The translations under genes were made by a program, and so were the position numbers. Below, piece after piece: positions 7,159 through 15,147 of a stretch of DNA of 64,000 nucleotides (its first letter is position 1; the number at the start of each line of letters is the position of its first letter). The stretch is from Flavobacterium sp. (GTDB lineage: Bacteria; Bacteroidota; Bacteroidia; Flavobacteriales; Flavobacteriaceae). The notes below the pieces were generated by a model, which ran no database searches, was not told the origin of the DNA, and saw only the letters and a list, made by a program, of their open reading frames with translations. The stretch lies in contig JAGOAL010000001.1 of the NCBI GenBank assembly GCA_017983975.1, forward strand, positions 17,707 to 81,706. The letters are read 5' to 3'.

Positions 7159-8628
7159 ATGGTTACTGATATTAAAGTTCGTGGCGACAAAGCAATAGAA
7201 CAAATTCCATCTACTAAAGATAAAGCATTGAGAATTAATCTTAATGAAAACATCTATGGTACATTTGCTGAAATTGGAGCAGGCCAAGAAACCGTTCGTA
7301 ATTTTTTTAGAGCAGGAGCTTCATCAGGAACTATTGCAAAAGCAATGTCTGCCTACGATAAAGATTTTAGTGATGCTATTTATGGCGAAGAAGTTGACGG
7401 AAGATATGTTACCGAAAGTCGCCTTAAAAAGATGTTGTCACATGAAATTAATCTGGTAGAACAACGTCTTAACAGAGAAAAACATCCCAATAAACTTTTT
7501 TTTAGTTATGCAAACACGGTAGCTACTATTGATTTTGCCAAACAATTTAAAGGTCACGGATGGGTAGGAATCGTTTATCAAGTTGAACCCGACGAAGATT
7601 ATAACGAAATTACCTTGCACATTCGATTCAAAGAGAACGATGCTAAATTGCAACAAGAAACGCTTGGTATTTTAGGAGTAAACCTAATTTATGGCGCTTT
7701 CTACAAATACAATGATCCAAAAAAGTTACTTCGCTATTTGTATGATCATTTAGATAAAGACCAAATCGAAATCGATACCATTAACTTTTCGGGACCCCGA
7801 TTTGCTGCTGTTGATAACCGATTAATGAGTCTTCAATTAGTAAAAAACGGAATGACTGATGCCGTTATGTTTGGTCCAGATGGAAAAAACATTCTACCAG
7901 CTGCCGTTTTATACAAGAAAAATATCCTGGCACTTCGTGGAAGCTTTAGACCGGTTACTAAAGTTAATATGGATATGTATGAAGAATCATACAACATGTT
8001 TATTCAAGAAAATAAAGTAGATAAAGAAAATACATTTGTTGTTTTTGAAATAACACTTTCTAATCTTAAAGCAGAAGGTGAAATTGATGAACGCGATTTC
8101 CTTGATCGAGCCGAATTACTTTGTAAACTTGGACAAACCGTAATGATTTCTAATTTCCAAGAATACTTTAAGGTAGTAGAATATTTTTCTAACTATTCAA
8201 AAGCTAGAATGGGATTAGCCATGGGTGTTAATAATTTAGTCGAAATCTTTGATGAAAAATACTACCGTCACTTATCTGGTGGTATCTTAGAAGCCTTTGG
8301 TAAATTATTCTACAGAGATTTAAAAGTGTATTTATATCCTATGAAAGATGAAGATGGCAATATTATTACTTCTGAAAATCTAAAAGTACATCCACGAATG
8401 AAAGAATTATACAAATTCTTTAAATTCAACGGTAAGGTTATCGATATAAAAGATTTTGATGAAAAAAATCTAGAAATATTTTCGAGAAAAGTCTTAAAAA
8501 TGATTTGTAGTGATGAAACCGGATGGGAAGAAATGCTACCAGATGGTACTGCCGATATTATCAAGAAAGAAAAATTATTTTCATATGCTTGCGAAATTGA
8601 TTTAAAAGCACCTGAGACCACACATTAA
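7159..8628 (+). CDS. Large conserved soluble protein of unknown function
   Basis: The 489-residue product has no signal peptide or membrane segment, so it is probably cytosolic. I recognise it as a highly conserved Bacteroidota protein. I recall unreliable names being attached to it, such as TonB-dependent receptor or adenylyltransferase, and nothing in the sequence supports either. Visible features are a Gly-rich N-terminal stretch (GTFAEIGAGQETVRNFF, residues ~34-50), GVNLIYGAFYKYN near residue 175, and GLAMGVNNLVEIFDEKYYRHL near residue 355. No nucleotide-binding loop or beta barrel is seen. It has its own promoter and a strong terminator, so it is a single-gene unit. Confidence 0.75.
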   Translation: MVTDIKVRGDKAIEQIPSTKDKALRINLNENIYGTFAEIGAGQETVRNFFRAGASSGTIAKAMSAYDKDFSDAIYGEEVDGRYVTESRLKKMLSHEINLVEQRLNREKHPNKLFFSYANTVATIDFAKQFKGHGWVGIVYQVEPDEDYNEITLHIRFKENDAKLQQETLGILGVNLIYGAFYKYNDPKKLLRYLYDHLDKDQIEIDTINFSGPRFAAVDNRLMSLQLVKNGMTDAVMFGPDGKNILPAAVLYKKNILALRGSFRPVTKVNMDMYEESYNMFIQENKVDKENTFVVFEITLSNLKAEGEIDERDFLDRAELLCKLGQTVMISNFQEYFKVVEYFSNYSKARMGLAMGVNNLVEIFDEKYYRHLSGGILEAFGKLFYRDLKVYLYPMKDEDGNIITSENLKVHPRMKELYKFFKFNGKVIDIKDFDEKNLEIFSRKVLKMICSDETGWEEMLPDGTADIIKKEKLFSYACEIDLKAPETTH

Positions 8629-8633
8629 TAATT

Positions 8634-8658
8634 AAACCACGTGCAAGCGTGGTTTTTT
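8634..8658 (+). terminator. Terminator after the 489-residue gene
   Basis: An 8-bp stem (AAACCACG with CGTGGTTT), a 6-base loop and a T run to 8658, placed 6 bp after the stop codon. It separates the gene from rlmH. Confidence 0.9.
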
Positions 8659-8674
8659 AATAATTAATAAACCA

Positions 8675-9148
8675 ATGAACATTCGACTTATTGCTATTGG
8701 TAAAACCGATAATAAAGACTTACAATCGTTGATTAATGATTACACCAAGCGTTTGTCTTTTTATGTGAAATTTGACTTGGAAATTATTCCAGACATTAAA
8801 AATGTTAAGAATTTATCGGAAGCCCAACAAAAAGAAAAGGAAGGCGAACTTATTCTGGCGAAAATTGGTCCAACCGATCAGTTAATTTTATTAGACGAAA
8901 ATGGCAAAACGTTCAGCAGTGTTGGATTTTCAGACTATTTACAAAAGAAAATGAATGCGGGTATTAAAACCTTAGTTTTTGTCATTGGCGGTCCTTATGG
9001 TTTTAGCGAAACCGTATATCAAAAAGCACAAGGAAAAGTATCGTTATCTGAAATGACGTTTTCTCACCAAATGGTCCGATTATTCGTGATTGAGCAAATG
9101 TACAGAGGATTTACAATTCTAAAAAACGAACCCTATCACCATCAGTAA
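8675..9148 (+). CDS. rlmH: 23S rRNA (pseudouridine-1915-N3)-methyltransferase RlmH
   Basis: The 157-residue SPOUT methyltransferase matches the usual RlmH length (about 155). Motifs are FVIGGPYGFSE near residue 101, which forms the SAM-binding knot, SEMTFSHQMVRLFVIEQMYR, and the invariant C-terminal RG-x-x-I-x-x-NEPYHH. It methylates pseudouridine 1915 in helix 69 of 23S rRNA on assembled 70S ribosomes. Its stop is 2 bp from the end of the convergent lipoprotein gene, with no obvious terminator between them. Confidence 0.97.
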   Translation: MNIRLIAIGKTDNKDLQSLINDYTKRLSFYVKFDLEIIPDIKNVKNLSEAQQKEKEGELILAKIGPTDQLILLDENGKTFSSVGFSDYLQKKMNAGIKTLVFVIGGPYGFSETVYQKAQGKVSLSEMTFSHQMVRLFVIEQMYRGFTILKNEPYHHQ

Positions 9149-9150
9149 AA

Positions 9151-9762
9151 TCAATACACAAAAATACTTTCAACTTGCAATCCATTAGTTTGTGCAAAAA
9201 CCAGTTCTTTTACAAAATTTCCATACGAACTATTTTGATCAAAACAATAATTGAAGTGAAGCGGTTTGTCACTGGGTAAGTGCGATAAGTAAGTCTTTAA
9301 ATCTTCTTTTTTAACTTCTACTGCATTCACAAAAACAGTACTATTTTTTGCGAAATTAATATGCACTCCAAATTTTGGTTTTTCTAAGGTAAAATTCAAT
9401 TTTGTAAACGGAATAAATGCCAATTGTTTTTGAATACTATCAGAATAAGAAAAATAATTTTCAGAAGTAGCGCTTTTATGGGCACTTCCCTCCTTTTTTG
9501 CTTGTAATTTGATTAATTCAGGAATAACTAATCGCAATGGTAATCGCTTGTCAATATTAAAAACCCAATTAGTAGAACTGATGGAATTTCTTCGGTTAAC
9601 GTCGACCAAAGTGTCTTTTCCTTCGGTTTTAAAAAACATATAAATTGGCGAATGATCTTCTATTTTAGAAAGAACAGTATGATCAACTTGAGGTAATAAA
9701 ACCGGCTTATCTTCACACGAAAACAAACTCAATAAACTAATTAAAATAACTATTCTTTTCAT
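9151..9762 (-). CDS. Hypothetical lipoprotein
   Basis: The 203-residue product has a lipoprotein signal ending LFSC with the lipidated Cys at residue 16. The following residues EDK make it acidic just after the Cys, as is common in Bacteroidota. The mature part is alpha/beta-like, with no domain I recognise. Its start overlaps the end of folP by 4 bp, so the two genes are co-transcribed and probably translationally coupled. A role in folate metabolism should not be inferred from that alone. Confidence 0.7.
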   Translation of the reverse strand: MKRIVILISLLSLFSCEDKPVLLPQVDHTVLSKIEDHSPIYMFFKTEGKDTLVDVNRRNSISSTNWVFNIDKRLPLRLVIPELIKLQAKKEGSAHKSATSENYFSYSDSIQKQLAFIPFTKLNFTLEKPKFGVHINFAKNSTVFVNAVEVKKEDLKTYLSHLPSDKPLHFNYCFDQNSSYGNFVKELVFAQTNGLQVESIFVY

Positions 9763-10580
9763 TGTAATTGACTAACTAATTTAACACACTCAACGGCTTC
9801 TTTTACATCGTGAACTCGTATTATTTTCGCGCCTTTTTGCAAAGCAATGGTATTGATGACCGTTGTGCCATTCAAAGCCTCTTGTGGTGAAGTTTCTAAT
9901 ACTTTATAAATCATCGATTTTCTAGAGATACCAACTAATAACGGCAATTCTAATATTGAAAATAGTTCTAATTTTTGCAACACTTCATAATTTTGTTCTA
10001 CTGTTTTTGCGAAACCAAAACCTGGATCTATAATTACATCTGAAATACCAAAACTTCTTGCTTTTTGAATGCGTTCCGAAAAATAAAAAAGCATTTCTTT
10101 CACTACATCATCATATTGAGTTAGACTTTGCATAGTTTGCGGAGTACCGCGCATGTGCATCATGATGTAAGGTACTTTTAGTTCGGCAACAGTAGGCAAC
10201 ATGGCGTCATCTAGTAGTCCGGCTGAAATATCGTTTACCATAGCCACACCTTGATCAACTGCAAATTTAGCAACTGAAGCCCTAAACGTATCCACAGATA
10301 AAACAACACTTGGAAACGTATTGACAAGCTCTTTGATGACTACTTTTAATCGATTGATTTCATCTTGTTCAGAAACAAATTCGGCACTTGGTTTGCTCGA
10401 ATACGCTCCAATATCAATAATATCGGCTCCTTCTGAAATCATTTTTTCTACCTGACGAATGATGGAATTAATTTCGTTATGCTTACCTCCATCATAAAAT
10501 GAGTTGGGCGTTACATTCACAATCCCCATTACTTTTGGAATTGTTAAATCGATAAGTCTACTATTACAATTGATTGTCAT
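9759..10580 (-). CDS. folP: Dihydropteroate synthase
   Basis: The 273-residue TIM-barrel enzyme has all landmark motifs: GIVNVTPNSFYDGG (residues 19-32), DIGAYSSKP, VDTFR, NDISAG, MHMRGTP, DPGFGFAKT, GISRKS and a terminal RVHDV. It condenses p-aminobenzoate with hydroxymethyldihydropterin pyrophosphate in folate synthesis and is the sulfonamide target. Length is typical. A lipoprotein gene follows with a 4-bp overlap. The next gene, DUF1599, is divergent. Confidence 0.97.
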   Translation of the reverse strand: MTINCNSRLIDLTIPKVMGIVNVTPNSFYDGGKHNEINSIIRQVEKMISEGADIIDIGAYSSKPSAEFVSEQDEINRLKVVIKELVNTFPSVVLSVDTFRASVAKFAVDQGVAMVNDISAGLLDDAMLPTVAELKVPYIMMHMRGTPQTMQSLTQYDDVVKEMLFYFSERIQKARSFGISDVIIDPGFGFAKTVEQNYEVLQKLELFSILELPLLVGISRKSMIYKVLETSPQEALNGTTVINTIALQKGAKIIRVHDVKEAVECVKLVSQLQ

Positions 10581-10631
10581 TTTATTTGTATTTCTTTTGA
10601 CTTTTCACTTTTCAATTTTGACTTAATTCAT

Positions 10632-10639
10632 TACTTTTG
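10632..10639 (+). promoter_or_regulatory. -7 box (TACTTTTG) of the DUF1599 gene
   Basis: Exact TAnnTTTG match, 30 bp before ATG 10670. It includes the in-frame TTG at 10637, so that codon would lie upstream of the transcript and cannot be the start. Confidence 0.55.
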
Positions 10640-10669
10640 AAAAAAATTCATACAAATATACAGCAAATA

Positions 10670-11209
10670 ATGTCGAATACTTCTCAAGAATATGATAAAG
10701 TTATAGCGGTTTGTCGCGAACTGTTTAGTAAGAAAATGAAAGATTATGGAAGTGCGTGGCGCATTTTACGTTTGCCATCGTTAACCGATCAAATTTTTAT
10801 TAAAGCCCAACGCATTAGAAGTCTTCAAAAAAATGAGGTTCGAAAAGTAGCCGAAGACGAAACTTCTGAATTCATTGGAATTATCAATTACTGTATTATG
10901 GCGTTGATACAAATTGAAAAAGGAGTTGTAGATCAACCTGATTTAGAATTTCCTGAAACTATAGCGCTTTATGACGAAAAAGTAGCACTAACTAAAGCCT
11001 TGATGCAAGATAAAAATCACGATTATGGCGAAGCTTGGCGCGAAATGCGTGTCAGTAGTTTAACCGATTTAATTTTGCAAAAATTACTACGCGTAAAACA
11101 AATTGAAGACAATAAAGGAAAAACGTTGGTTTCTGAAGGTATTGATGCTAATTACCAAGACATGATAAATTATTCGGTATTTGCATTGATATTAATGAAT
11201 AATAAATAA
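10670..11209 (+). CDS. DUF1599 domain protein with two tandem copies
   Basis: The 179-residue protein (from ATG 10670) contains two related halves. The first has DYGSAWRILRLPSLTDQIFIKAQRIR and the second DYGEAWREMRVSSLTDLILQKLLRVKQ, about 100 residues apart, which is the DUF1599 duplication. The function is unknown. The mostly helical fold and conserved Asp, Trp and Arg residues would fit a nucleotide-pyrophosphatase-like helical bundle, but this is only a guess. The gene faces folP, an arrangement I recall as common in Flavobacteriaceae. Confidence 0.85.
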   Translation: MSNTSQEYDKVIAVCRELFSKKMKDYGSAWRILRLPSLTDQIFIKAQRIRSLQKNEVRKVAEDETSEFIGIINYCIMALIQIEKGVVDQPDLEFPETIALYDEKVALTKALMQDKNHDYGEAWREMRVSSLTDLILQKLLRVKQIEDNKGKTLVSEGIDANYQDMINYSVFALILMNNK

Positions 11210-11267
11210 CATGTTGTTAACAGATTAACGATACAAGAAGTTGTATTTTTATAAAAAACAAAAACGT

Positions 11268-12341
11268 ATGAAGAAAGAAAACTTAAGTTGGCTTCTACGC
11301 CTAATTATTTCAGCTTTATTTATTGTTTCTGCAATAGCAAAATTATATCCATCGCCTTATTTTTCGATTTCTACTTTTGAAGTAAAACAGTTGTATCCAT
11401 TAGGTTTTTCAGAAGATTTTGCGCCCTACTTTTCAAGGATATTAATTGGAATTGAATTTGCATTAGGAATTGCAATTTTAGTAAAGGATTACTTGAAAAA
11501 AATTACGATTCCGGCTACGATTTTATTATTATCTATTTTTGTAATTCATTTAAGTTACACCACTTTTGTAAGCGGAAATTCAGGGAATTGTGGCTGTTTT
11601 GGCGAACTAATTCCGATGACACCTGTTGAAGCAATTATTAAAAACATCATTGCTATTGGTTTGTTATTTTGGCTTTTAAAATTAGTGCCAAAAGATGGAA
11701 AATCAAACTTTTGGCTCTTAAACTCAATTGTTTTAGTCTGTGTTTTAGGTTTATTTATGTTGGCTCCAATTCGTCCAACAACCGAGATAATTGATGAACC
11801 TATTAGTGAACCTCAAGAGAATTTAGGTATTTTACCCGATTCGAGTTCCATAATTACTTCCGAAACTACAAAAATAGAAATCGCAAAAGATACGGTATCA
11901 AAAGTGGAAGAAAAGAAAACGGAAGATGCTCCTAAGAAAGCAAAATCAGGTTACGAGAAGTTTTTCCCAGGAATCGATACCAACAAAAAGATTTTGTGCT
12001 ACTTTGTTCCAGGCTGTGACCATTGTATGGAAACTGCAAAAGAATTGAACGAAATGCGCAAAAAAGACAAGAACTTCCCTCCTGTTTATGTCATTTTTAT
12101 GAACGAAGAGCCAGAGAAAATTCCAACTTTCTTTGAGTTTGCTGGTACTAAATTTCCTTATAAATTAATCGATATTATTCCTTTTTGGACCGAATTAGGC
12201 TCAGGAAGAGACACGCCTGGCGTAAAATATTTATGGAATGGTAACGAATTCAAGTACTACGACGGAATCAATGATAATAAATTCAACGGAATTGAATTCA
12301 AAAAGTTAATTAAAAAACAATATTCAGAATTAAAAAAATAA
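11268..12341 (+). CDS. MauE/DoxX-type membrane protein fused to a thioredoxin-like domain
   Basis: From ATG 11268 the product has 357 residues. The N-terminal ~150 residues form four membrane helices of the DoxX/MauE type, with a Cys pair at residues 108 and 110 (NCGCFG) between helices. A charged linker follows (~185-225), then a thioredoxin-like domain with CDHC at residues 250-253. This is a membrane-plus-periplasm redox relay, probably supplying or taking electrons for thiol proteins in the envelope. The next gene, 3 bp away, encodes a TlpA-like lipoprotein, its likely partner. The upstream TTG at 11241 was rejected because the extra residues (MYFYKKQKR) do not fit the membrane start. Confidence 0.88.
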   Translation: MKKENLSWLLRLIISALFIVSAIAKLYPSPYFSISTFEVKQLYPLGFSEDFAPYFSRILIGIEFALGIAILVKDYLKKITIPATILLLSIFVIHLSYTTFVSGNSGNCGCFGELIPMTPVEAIIKNIIAIGLLFWLLKLVPKDGKSNFWLLNSIVLVCVLGLFMLAPIRPTTEIIDEPISEPQENLGILPDSSSIITSETTKIEIAKDTVSKVEEKKTEDAPKKAKSGYEKFFPGIDTNKKILCYFVPGCDHCMETAKELNEMRKKDKNFPPVYVIFMNEEPEKIPTFFEFAGTKFPYKLIDIIPFWTELGSGRDTPGVKYLWNGNEFKYYDGINDNKFNGIEFKKLIKKQYSELKK

Positions 12342-12344
12342 ACT

Positions 12345-12842
12345 ATGAAAAAAATATTCGTTTTAGCAACAATGCTTATCAGTACTTTAGGATGTGCTCA
12401 AAAAGAAGAAACTAGCTTTAAAAAAGAAGGTTTAGAAAACATAATGGTTACTACCGAAAATAAACCGATAACTTTTGCAGAAATTCTAAAAAAATACGAA
12501 GGAACAACCATTGTAATCGATATCTGGGCTTCTTGGTGTTCAGACTGTGTAAAAGGAATGCCAAAAGTAAAAGCCTTACAAGAAAAATATCCAGAGGTTA
12601 CTTTCTTGTTTATCTCTATGGATAAATCCTATGAATCTTGGTTATATGGTATTCAAAAATATGAAGTAAAAGGAGAGCACTACTTAACTTCTGATGGCAT
12701 GAAAGGCGTTTTTGGAAAATCAATCAACTTAGATTGGATTCCTAGATATATGGTGGTAGATAAAACAGGGAAAATTGCACTTTACAAAGTCATTGAAGCT
12801 GATGACAAGAGATTATTTGAAGTTTTGGAATCGTTAAAATAA
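12345..12842 (+). CDS. TlpA-like thioredoxin-family lipoprotein
   Basis: The 165-residue product has a lipoprotein signal (STLGC, lipidated Cys17) and a thioredoxin fold with WCSDC (Cys65 and Cys68) after an IDIWAS strand, and the cis-Pro region IPRYMVVD. It would sit on the periplasmic side of a membrane and reduce or oxidise envelope proteins. It follows the MauE-thioredoxin fusion by 3 bp, which implies co-expression and electron exchange between them. Confidence 0.9.
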   Translation: MKKIFVLATMLISTLGCAQKEETSFKKEGLENIMVTTENKPITFAEILKKYEGTTIVIDIWASWCSDCVKGMPKVKALQEKYPEVTFLFISMDKSYESWLYGIQKYEVKGEHYLTSDGMKGVFGKSINLDWIPRYMVVDKTGKIALYKVIEADDKRLFEVLESLK

Positions 12843-12855
12843 AATTTTCCAATCT

Positions 12856-13755
12856 ATGAAAATAAATATTAAATCGTGTTTTATAATTTTAACATTAATG
12901 CCATTATTAAATTCTTGTCAATTTAGTAGTACATTTCATAGAGCAAAAAAATTAGAAAATTCAAGTTTTCACAAATTAAATAGATACACTTTGAATGAAG
13001 AATATTTCATTGTTAAGCATGATAGTCTAAATTATAATATAAATATATATAAGGATACGGTTAAATTACTTAAAACAATTAATATTAAACCTTTAGATTT
13101 TAGAAGCAAATCGGGCAATAATTTAACAGGATTATTACTAACTCCAAAAAATAATTTAAGAACAGACTTAATATTTTTACACTTTCACGGAAGTGGAGGT
13201 AATGTTATAGCTTACCATTTTCCTTTGATGACTAAATTTGCTGAAAAAGGTTATCAGGTATACACTTTCGATTATAGTGGATATGGGTTTTCTGAAGGAA
13301 AAGCAACTAGAAAAACTGTTTTAACTGATGCTTATTCCGCATTAGATTTTATTAAAAACAATCCAGAATTTAAGGACAAAAAAATAATCCTTTTAGGGCA
13401 ATCTTATGGTGGTTATTTAGCATCTGTAGTAGGTTCAAATAGGCAAAATGATATTGAAGGTATTGTCATAGAAGGAGCTTTTTATTCGCATAGAAAAGAA
13501 GCGGTTTATACAGCAGGTTTTATAGCAAATATAGTTTACGATGGTATAAGAGCAGAAAAAGAAATAAAGAAAAACTATAAACCTGTATTAATTATACATT
13601 CAAACGAAGATAAAAGAACACCAATTAAATTTGGAAGAAAAATTTTTGATGAAGCTAATGAACCAAAATATTTTATGGAAATTGACAAAAGACATTTGGA
13701 AGGATTGCTTTTTTATGGTGATAGTATAAAAAATAAAATAACTAAGATATTTTAG
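12856..13755 (+). CDS. Alpha/beta hydrolase lipoprotein
   Basis: The 299-residue product has a lipobox ending LNSC (Cys21). The hydrolase fold is complete: HFHGSGGN near residue 110 as the oxyanion loop, GQSYGG with the nucleophile Ser183, HSNEDKRTP with Asp252 and DKRHLEG with His280. It is related to the BAAT/FrsA-like or YhfR-like serine hydrolases, possibly an esterase or acyl hydrolase of the envelope. It is 13 bp after the TlpA-like gene, so probably in the same transcript, although its base use is more AT-rich than its neighbours. Confidence 0.85.
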   Translation: MKINIKSCFIILTLMPLLNSCQFSSTFHRAKKLENSSFHKLNRYTLNEEYFIVKHDSLNYNINIYKDTVKLLKTINIKPLDFRSKSGNNLTGLLLTPKNNLRTDLIFLHFHGSGGNVIAYHFPLMTKFAEKGYQVYTFDYSGYGFSEGKATRKTVLTDAYSALDFIKNNPEFKDKKIILLGQSYGGYLASVVGSNRQNDIEGIVIEGAFYSHRKEAVYTAGFIANIVYDGIRAEKEIKKNYKPVLIIHSNEDKRTPIKFGRKIFDEANEPKYFMEIDKRHLEGLLFYGDSIKNKITKIF

Positions 13756-13799
13756 TTATATTTTACTAAAATCAGATAATACAAATTAATTTAATAATA

Positions 13800-14549
13800 A
13801 TGAGAAAAAACATCGTTGCCGGAAACTGGAAAATGCACAAAACGCAAAAAGAAACCGTTGCATTATTGGAAGAAATTATCGCAAAGAAATCAAATAGTAG
13901 CACTGAAATTATAGTAGCTCCCACTTTTGTCAATTTATCAAAAGCGGTTGAGTTCACCAATGGAAAAGGAATTACTGTAGCCGCACAAAATATGCATCAA
14001 GCAGAAGCTGGCGCATTTACTGGAGAAATTGCCGCTTCAATGTTAACCGATATCGGAGTAAACACTGTAATCTTAGGTCACAGCGAAAGACGTGCTTATT
14101 TCCATGAAACCGATGCTTTATTAGCAAATAAAGTCAATACGGCTTTAAAACACGAAATGCGTGTAATTTTCTGTTTTGGTGAAGAATTAAAAGACCGCCA
14201 ACAAAACAATCATTTTAATGTAGTTGAATATCAATTGCGCGATGGATTGTTTCACATAGAAAAGAAAGATTGGGCAAATATCGTATTGGCTTACGAACCC
14301 GTTTGGGCAATCGGAACGGGTGAAACTGCTTCTCCAGAACAAGCGCAAGAAATGCATAAATTCATACGTACGCTAGTAGAAAAAGTTTACGGATTTGAAG
14401 TTGCCGATAACTTAACCATTTTATATGGCGGAAGTGTAAAACCAGATAACGCTAAAGAAATCTTCTCAAAACCTGATGTTGATGGTGGCTTAATTGGTGG
14501 TGCCGCTTTAAAAGCAGACGACTTTTTAGCAATTGTGAACGGGTTTTAA
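13800..14549 (+). CDS. tpiA: Triosephosphate isomerase
   Basis: The 249-residue TIM-barrel enzyme has the active-site residues Lys11 (NWKMHK), His94 (GHSERR) and Glu166 (YEPVWAIGTG), the phosphate loop GGSV and a terminal GGLIGGAAL. It interconverts dihydroxyacetone phosphate and glyceraldehyde 3-phosphate. Length is standard. It is followed by a hairpin terminator at 14666. Confidence 0.98.
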   Translation: MRKNIVAGNWKMHKTQKETVALLEEIIAKKSNSSTEIIVAPTFVNLSKAVEFTNGKGITVAAQNMHQAEAGAFTGEIAASMLTDIGVNTVILGHSERRAYFHETDALLANKVNTALKHEMRVIFCFGEELKDRQQNNHFNVVEYQLRDGLFHIEKKDWANIVLAYEPVWAIGTGETASPEQAQEMHKFIRTLVEKVYGFEVADNLTILYGGSVKPDNAKEIFSKPDVDGGLIGGAALKADDFLAIVNGF

Positions 14550-14665
14550 TTTTGTTGTTCGGATTTTAGATTTTCGGATTTTAGAACACGGATGAAACAG
14601 ATTTAAGGGATTTACACTGATTTTATTTAATTATTGTAATCTGTGTTTATAAAATACATTTTAAG

Positions 14666-14692
14666 ACTCCGATACTTTTCGGAGTTTTTTTT
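14666..14692 (+). terminator. Terminator after tpiA
   Basis: A 7-bp stem (ACTCCGA with TCGGAGT), a 6-base loop and 8 T. Upstream, 14560-14660 contains a degenerate palindromic stretch with ACGGATGAAACAGATT and AATCTGTGTTT, related to the repeat at 55161. Confidence 0.85.
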
Positions 14693-14694
14693 AT

Positions 14695-14702
14695 TAATTT
14701 TG
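14695..14702 (+). promoter_or_regulatory. -7 box (TAATTTTG) of the DUF1801 gene
   Basis: Exact TAnnTTTG match, 17 bp before ATG 14720 and directly after the tpiA terminator, so the next gene is transcribed independently. Confidence 0.5.
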
Positions 14703-14719
14703 ATTGAAACAATATTTCT

Positions 14720-15112
14720 ATGAATCTAGATATTCAGGCTTATAACAACTCGCAATCAGCAGAAGACAAGTCAATTTGCGATGTATTAGCAGAACAAATC
14801 AACTTGCATTTACCTGAAGCTGAAAGTAAAATCTGGCACGCGCATCCGGTTTGGTTTTTAGAGGGAAATCCGATTGTAGGTTTCAGCAATCAAAAAAAAG
14901 GTATACGATTGATGTTTTGGAGCGGAAAATCGTTTGAAGAAAATAATTTGAATGTTTTAGGAGCAAAATTTCAAGACGCTTCTATATTTTACAATTCGGT
15001 TAACGAAATTGATACAACTGATTTGAAAACTTGGCTCCAAAAAGCAATATCAATTCAGTGGGATTATAAGAATATTGTAAAACGAAAAGGAATATTAGAA
15101 CGCTTAAAATAA
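14720..15112 (+). CDS. DUF1801 domain protein (YdhG-like)
   Basis: The 130-residue cytosolic protein has the DUF1801 pattern: an N-terminal helical region, then KIWHAHPVWFLEGNPIVGFSNQKKGIRLMFWSGKSF (residues ~38-75), and a C-terminal Trp-rich helix. The family is small and resembles the iron chaperone frataxin in fold; the function of this branch is not established. It stands alone between tpiA and rho with its own promoter. Confidence 0.8.
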   Translation: MNLDIQAYNNSQSAEDKSICDVLAEQINLHLPEAESKIWHAHPVWFLEGNPIVGFSNQKKGIRLMFWSGKSFEENNLNVLGAKFQDASIFYNSVNEIDTTDLKTWLQKAISIQWDYKNIVKRKGILERLK

Positions 15113-15143
15113 AAAAACTCCGATTTTCATCGGAGTTTTTTTT
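15111..15143. terminator. Bidirectional terminator between the DUF1801 gene and rho
   Basis: A 14-bp perfect stem (A run plus ACTCCGAT, with ATCGGAGT plus T run) encloses a TTTC loop. T runs occur on both strands. It lies 5 bp from the rho stop codon. Confidence 0.93.
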
Positions 15144-15147
15144 ATAT

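Noticed and set aside
7045-7287. 81-residue N-terminal extension of the metallo-hydrolase
   Set aside because: It overlaps the divergent gene and lacks any conserved feature.
11241-11267. TTG start of the MauE-thioredoxin gene
   Set aside because: The added residues MYFYKKQKR do not belong to the family, and the ATG at 11268 begins the usual short cytosolic end before the first helix.
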